A stretch of DNA of 24,614 nt from a virus, in the IMG/VR virus record IMGVR_UViG_3300047273_000102, positions 1 through 24,614 of that record; one strand, 5' to 3'. Shown piece after piece: positions 23,677 to 24,614 of this stretch (positions within the stretch are counted from its first letter, which is position 1; the number at the start of each line of letters is the position of its first letter). The position numbers and the translations under genes are program-made. The notes below the pieces were generated by a model. That model had not been told where the DNA came from, made no database searches, and saw only the letters and a list, made by a program, of their open reading frames with translations.

Positions 23677-23898
23677 AAAACAGAGTACGACGTCAAAGGT
23701 CTACTTGACTCCATCGGAGGCAAGGCGGACGCCCATGCTTTACTGGCGGCAGAAAATTGCCACGTGACGATGAAAGCGATTGACAAGTGGATACTGCGAC
23801 GCAGCATACCTTCATACGCAATCATGGCTCTCATCGTTGGAGCCAGCAAATACAAGGGTATAACGCTTGACGTACCAAAATTTTGGAAGAAACTTTAA
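23674..23898 (+). CDS. Small helix-turn-helix DNA-binding protein, Cro/YdaS-like
   Basis: This 74-residue protein has a likely helix-turn-helix. There is a first helix at about residues 6-14 (DVKGLLDSI). A GGKADAHALLAAENC segment at 15-29 resembles 'GG...lA..lg', and a recognition helix at about 32-40 (TMKAIDKWI) is followed by RRSIPS, the 'W..R..iP' pattern seen after that helix in Cro- and YdaS-type regulators. A hydrophobic C-terminal helix (AIMALIVGA) may give dimerisation. No Shine-Dalgarno sequence is visible, and the start codon is inside a dyad. It begins the stretch where the late genes give way to replication-type genes, so it may regulate one of the two. The function is inferred. 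Confidence 0.6.
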   Translation: MKTEYDVKGLLDSIGGKADAHALLAAENCHVTMKAIDKWILRRSIPSYAIMALIVGASKYKGITLDVPKFWKKL

Positions 23899-23900
23899 CC

Positions 23901-24329
23901 ATGAAAAACACAAAAGAAATCAGCATCGAAAAACTCAAGGCCCGCCTTACGAGCATCTCTCGCGAGAAGGCTTTCCTCGTCAATGAGGAGAAAGAAATCC
24001 AAGCAACGCTTCGCGAAAAACTTCAGCGTCCGTTCGCTGATGAACTCAAGACTCTCGGCAAGGAGAGCGGCGAAGTGACCATGCTTGTAGACGACGTCAA
24101 GGTTAAGATGGAGATTCGCAAGACAGTCACTTGGGACAGCGACCAACTCTACCTCATCGCCAAGGAGATGGGTCCCGAAAACGCGGTCAAGATTATGACC
24201 ATCGAAGCATCGATGCCCGAAACAAATTACAACAAGATTCCTGTTGACAGCAAGTGGTGGGGCGCAATAACCTCTGCTCGCACAGTCAAATACTCTGACC
24301 CCAAGTTCTCTTTTCCCACCCAAGAATAA
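23901..24329 (+). CDS. Unrecognised phage protein upstream of P-loop ATPase gene
   Basis: This 142-143-residue protein starts at ATG 23901, two codons after the previous stop. A TTG 18 bases upstream in the same frame overlaps the preceding gene and is not preferred. The GGAAG at 23885-23889 is a weak ribosome binding site. The first 45 residues form a charged helix (probably coiled coil: KLKARLTSISREKAFLVNEEKEI). A beta-like part follows (GEVTMLVDDVKVKMEIRKTVTW). The TVTWDSDQL motif resembles small proteins found beside RecA-like ATPases in phage replication or recombination blocks, but I cannot name it. All six arginines use CGC or CGT, and nine of ten isoleucines use ATC or ATT, unlike the late genes. 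Confidence 0.72.
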   Translation: MKNTKEISIEKLKARLTSISREKAFLVNEEKEIQATLREKLQRPFADELKTLGKESGEVTMLVDDVKVKMEIRKTVTWDSDQLYLIAKEMGPENAVKIMTIEASMPETNYNKIPVDSKWWGAITSARTVKYSDPKFSFPTQE

Positions 24330-24337
24330 AAACACAC

Positions 24338-24614
24338 ATGACCACCAAATCACACACCAAGTTCGGTTTCATTAAAGCAGATGACAGACTCAAGGCAAAG
24401 CCCAAGGTCAACATCGCCATGTTCGGTCCCAGCGGAGTCGGCAAGACTACGCAAGCCCGAACCCTCGACCCCAAGACCACCCTTTTTGTTGACCTTGAGG
24501 CTGGCACTCTTGCGATTCAAGATTGGGCTGGCGATGTGTTCGACATACGAACTGCCGCTTCTGCTACTGGGCTTCACCCTTGGGAAGTTGCTCGCCTACT
24601 TGCGTTAATCGTAG
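24338..24614 (+). CDS. P-loop ATPase, AAA_24 / Sak4-like (5' part only)
   Basis: The start is at ATG 24338 and the frame runs off the window end, leaving 92 residues. A Walker A motif FGPSGVGKT has K36 and T37. The following segment, TTLFVDLEAGTLAI, is the strand with the acidic 'D-x-E-x-G' typical of the phage nucleotide-binding protein group (AAA_24), which includes Sak4-like single-strand annealing recombinases. Their job is ATP-dependent handling of single-stranded DNA during replication and recombination. No clear ribosome binding site is seen. The gene lies eight bases after the preceding stop, so the two are probably cotranscribed. Codon use is CGN-rich. Without the C-terminal part, the Sak4 subgroup cannot be confirmed. 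Confidence 0.75.
   Translation, partial: MTTKSHTKFGFIKADDRLKAKPKVNIAMFGPSGVGKTTQARTLDPKTTLFVDLEAGTLAIQDWAGDVFDIRTAASATGLHPWEVARLLALIV

Noticed and set aside
1-24614. CRISPR array, tRNA or rRNA genes, insertion sequence ends, attachment site
   Set aside because: No regularly spaced repeats, no cloverleaf-like sequence and no transposase were seen. Nearly all bases are covered by coding frames.

Overview
The window is a contiguous piece of a tailed-phage (or prophage) genome in which every convincing gene is on the + strand. Most gene junctions touch or overlap, and there is no gene-free stretch over 300 bases. Gene order follows the T7-type podovirus late region: end of a probable major capsid gene, a hairpin terminator, a small conserved-looking gene, a gp11-like head-to-tail adaptor, a gp12-like nozzle, a small gp13-like protein, gp14-like and gp15-like internal virion proteins, then a giant protein in the gp16 position. 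The host is probably Gram-negative, because the lysis genes include an outer-membrane-type lipoprotein spanin candidate. The host genus cannot be read from the sequence.

Bases 1-8787 hold the virion connector and internal core genes. Several junctions have the form TAATG, where the stop codon shares its last A with the next start, so the block is probably translated in a coupled way from one long late transcript. Bases 8787-22244 are one uninterrupted 4485-codon reading frame. The protein has a Gly/Ala-rich hydrophobic N-terminal part, Pro/Ala linkers and coiled coil, a superfamily 2 (SNF2 or strawberry-notch-like) helicase with Walker A, DESH and QAMGRTDR motifs, an HEIGH zinc-peptidase motif, and about 1,300 further residues of unassigned, partly hydrophobic sequence. 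It is the most unusual object here: a polyvalent-type protein in the place of the T7 ejection protein gp16, with no visible muramidase or methyltransferase motif.

Bases 22216-23643 hold an HNH-like endonuclease gene and a compact lysis block. The lysis block has a candidate one-piece spanin (lipobox, helical linker, three C-terminal membrane segments) overlapping a three-segment holin with the best ribosome binding site in the window. No endolysin is visible. From 23674 a different module starts: a small helix-turn-helix protein whose start codon lies inside a 20-base dyad, an unrecognised 143-residue protein, and the start of a P-loop ATPase of the phage AAA/Sak4-like type, cut by the window end. 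The last two genes and the first small gene prefer CGN arginine and ATC/ATT isoleucine codons. The late genes between them are dominated by AGA/AGG and ATA, which points to two gene pools or two expression regimes in one genome.

Function names for the structural genes rest on gene order, length and sequence style, not on a database search.
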